From a virus, in IMG/VR virus record IMGVR_UViG_3300009537_000056, positions 1-41,342 of that record: a stretch of DNA of 41,342 bases. One strand, 5' to 3'. Below, in pieces: positions 39,928 through 41,342 of the stretch. The notes under the pieces are model-generated. The model worked only from the letters and a program-made list of their open reading frames with translations. It did not search any database and was not told where the DNA came from. Position numbers and translations under genes: made by a program. Each line of letters starts with the position of its first letter. The stretch's first letter is position 1.

Positions 39928-40308
39928 ATGCCACATGATAATCCCTATACGTTGATTTTGTTCGCCTTAGCATCAGTAGTAGTCATCATCTACATGCTAA
40001 GGATACCAGAAAGATGGTACGGAAAGCTTATCTGGTTATTCTGGACATTGAACACCACAGCGTTTTTAGTAGTAAGGTTATTCTTACCAGAAACACCACT
40101 GATATTACTCTGGCATGAGATCATATGGATACAAGGAGCCCTAACACTGATTGCCCGAATAATCTACGCACTTATAACGAGGGAAGATGAACGAACTAAT
40201 CGAAAATTTGACTCCATGGTTGGCATTTTTAGGGCCGATATTAGTAGCCTTGATCCTGTCGATTCCAGGATTTCTGTCTCTGAAAAGACAACTAGAAAAA
40301 GACCGTAG
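39928..40308 (+). CDS. Putative holin, multi-span membrane protein (126 aa)
   Basis: The gene starts six bases after the endolysin stop. Three hydrophobic segments are visible: YTLILFALASVVVIIYMLRI, KLIWLFWTLNTTAFLVVRLF, and PLILLWHEIIWIQGALTLIA with RIIYAL. A charged cytoplasmic tail follows (REDERTNRKFDSM...EKTTRKRP). Size, topology and position next to the endolysin suggest a class I-type holin. The last 122 bases overlap the next gene in another frame. Confidence 0.65.
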   Translation: MPHDNPYTLILFALASVVVIIYMLRIPERWYGKLIWLFWTLNTTAFLVVRLFLPETPLILLWHEIIWIQGALTLIARIIYALITREDERTNRKFDSMVGIFRADISSLDPVDSRISVSEKTTRKRP

Positions 40309-40576
40309 CGAGGCCAAAGAAAATAGAGCTACAGCAAGCCAGAAAATTCAGGAGGCGGCGCTTTCTCTATTAGACCCCTACGTTGAGCAGGTAAAAGTTC
40401 TCACGCAGAAAGTCGAGACCTTGGAAGGGCAAATCAAGTATCATAATATGGAGCGTGGAAAACTTCAGAAGCGTATCAAACATCTTGAAGGGGGCGTTGC
40501 GATCCTGGTTATTCAACTTCAGGCTCTTGGTATCACACCTGATTGGTTGCCTAATGGGGAAGACATGGAAGAATAG
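40187..40576 (+). CDS. Membrane protein with coiled coil, second lysis protein candidate (129 aa)
   Basis: ATG 40187 follows GAGGGAAG. The N-terminal segment LAFLGPILVALILSIPGFLS is a membrane anchor. It is followed by a long basic/acidic coiled coil (KRQLEKDRSEAKENRATASQ, ...VKVLTQKVETLEGQIKYHNM, ...KLQKRIKHLEGG). This resembles an i-spanin or a second holin/regulator. It begins inside the upstream gene and overlaps it by 122 bases, which is unusually long even for phage lysis genes. Confidence 0.68.
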   Translation: MNELIENLTPWLAFLGPILVALILSIPGFLSLKRQLEKDRSEAKENRATASQKIQEAALSLLDPYVEQVKVLTQKVETLEGQIKYHNMERGKLQKRIKHLEGGVAILVIQLQALGITPDWLPNGEDMEE

Positions 40577-40610
40577 AATCCGATTGAAGAAGAAGAAAGG
40601 GGTGTGAAGC

Positions 40611-40961
40611 ATGGGCGGTAAGACGAGATCAGAGACCGCATCATCTTTTTTGCGAAGAGTATCAGATAAGAGCACTGACAAAGAGGCCAAGGAGTGGGTT
40701 AAGACTGCATTATTGATGCAGCAAAACCAACAAGTGGCGTTGTCTGTTCTTGGAACGATGACTATTGTGATTATGCCTGGGGGAGGTTTTCATTTCGCCC
40801 TCTCACCTCATCTAATGATTCGCCGTGAATCTCTTGATTGGGTAGACGCAGCACTGGGTGATGCACAAGAGTATATTCGAGAACTTCGTAAGAAAGTGAC
40901 TGAGCGAGACCTATCGCAAGCACAACAAACCGCTCACGAAGCGGAACATCAGGAGGAATAA
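40611..40961 (+). CDS. Protein of unknown function (116 aa)
   Basis: ATG 40611 follows AAAGGGGTGTG. The N-terminal half is helical and basic (SETASSFLRRVSDKSTDKEA). The middle has a short beta hairpin (VLGTMTIVIMPGGGFHFALS), and the C-terminus is a long charged helix (DAQEYIRELRKKVTERDLSQ). It may be a regulator or assembly factor. No family recognised. Confidence 0.6.
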   Translation: MGGKTRSETASSFLRRVSDKSTDKEAKEWVKTALLMQQNQQVALSVLGTMTIVIMPGGGFHFALSPHLMIRRESLDWVDAALGDAQEYIRELRKKVTERDLSQAQQTAHEAEHQEE

Positions 40962-40962
40962 A

Positions 40963-41340
40963 ATGGCAAGAACAGTATTGACCGTCCAGAACATTAGTCG
41001 AACCGGCCTTAGCCCAAGTTATGTAGCTATGGATCAAGTAAACGGTCATAGCTTCGATAACACTGGACACAATGTTTATATTCATGTGAAGAATGCTGAT
41101 GCAAGCCCACATACAGTGACGATCACTACCCCGAATTCTGTAGATGGTTTGGCAGTAGCTGATCTTTCAGTAGCTGTCACAAATGGGGAGGAACGACTTA
41201 TTGGTCCGTTCCCGGCTGCTCTCTATGACACTATCGACACGGACCCAGACCCGGACATTGATCCTGCGGTCTTTGTTGATGTCGATGATGACACCAGTAT
41301 GACCATCGGAGCTTTCAAGCTTCCAGGTGCAAGTTACTAA
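40963..41340 (+). CDS. Small beta-sandwich structural protein (125 aa)
   Basis: The gene begins one base after the previous stop. The sequence MARTVLTVQNISRTGLSPSY, then NVYIHVKNADASPHTVTITT, and GEERLIGPFPAALYDTIDTD, follows a small family often found among phage and prophage virion genes (VTVQ-ISRTGL-P-Y---, FLHVKN---SP-TVTI-TP, G-ERFIGPFP). It is probably a decoration or tail-associated beta protein. It ends two bases before the window edge. Confidence 0.78.
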   Translation: MARTVLTVQNISRTGLSPSYVAMDQVNGHSFDNTGHNVYIHVKNADASPHTVTITTPNSVDGLAVADLSVAVTNGEERLIGPFPAALYDTIDTDPDPDIDPAVFVDVDDDTSMTIGAFKLPGASY

Positions 41341-41342
41341 AT

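Noticed and set aside
1-41342. CRISPR arrays, insertion sequences, integrase or attachment sites
   Set aside because: No spaced direct repeats, transposase or recombinase genes were found. The tRNA genes are intact functional copies with no integrase nearby.

Overview
The window is part of a tailed double-stranded DNA phage (Caudoviricetes). Every supported gene lies on the + strand and is tightly packed, with many start/stop overlaps. The order portal, protease/scaffold, major capsid protein, head-tail connectors, tail tube, frameshifted chaperones, 1492-residue tape measure, distal tail protein, hub and fibres, with no sheath gene, points to a siphovirus with a long non-contractile tail. 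The host cannot be named. Consensus sigma-70 promoters (one is TTGACA-17-TATAAT) and AGGAG-type ribosome binding sites indicate a bacterium with standard signals. No integrase, terminase or DNA polymerase lies in the window.

Left part (1-5510): about 15 tRNA genes (Ser-GGA, Val-GAC, Leu-GAG, Leu-CAG, Leu-TAA, one unusual 91-nt tRNA, an initiator-like Met, an elongator Met, Arg-CCT, Arg-TCT, Leu-CAA, Phe-GAA, Lys-CTT, Ile-GAT, Trp-CCA) are interleaved with small genes. These are two single-span microproteins, a phage RecA, a short APS-kinase-like P-loop protein, a sulfotransferase-like protein and several orphans. Many inter-tRNA spacers contain inverted repeats. The block ends in a strong rho-independent terminator at 5471-5508.

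Head module (5557-19704): portal, a small zinc ribbon, two large beta-rich structural proteins, several small virion or baseplate-like proteins including a BppU-N-like domain, a protease-scaffold fusion, and a major capsid protein with an inserted Fn3/Ig-like domain. A terminator and then the connector and tail-completion genes follow. The last gene of this part carries a domain that looks like the E3-binding (PSBD) fold of 2-oxoacid dehydrogenases.

Tail and lysis module (19806-41340): tail tube, a G/GT chaperone pair with a clear TTTTTTC -1 slippery heptamer, tape measure, a Dit-like protein with inserted repeats, a hub/Tal-like protein, fibres and adhesins, an MptE/DUF115-like glycosyltransferase-type gene, three tandem collar-domain fibres, a glycosidase-SH3 endolysin, two overlapping membrane lysis genes, and two small structural or unknown genes.

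The least ordinary points are: the possible PAPS-making kinase plus sulfotransferase pair between tRNAs; the atypical tRNA with two anticodon-like loops; the initiator-like tRNA with C33; the PSBD-like virion-module protein; the glycosyltransferase-like gene inside the fibre cluster; and one roughly 120-residue domain shared by the Dit-like protein and a fibre.
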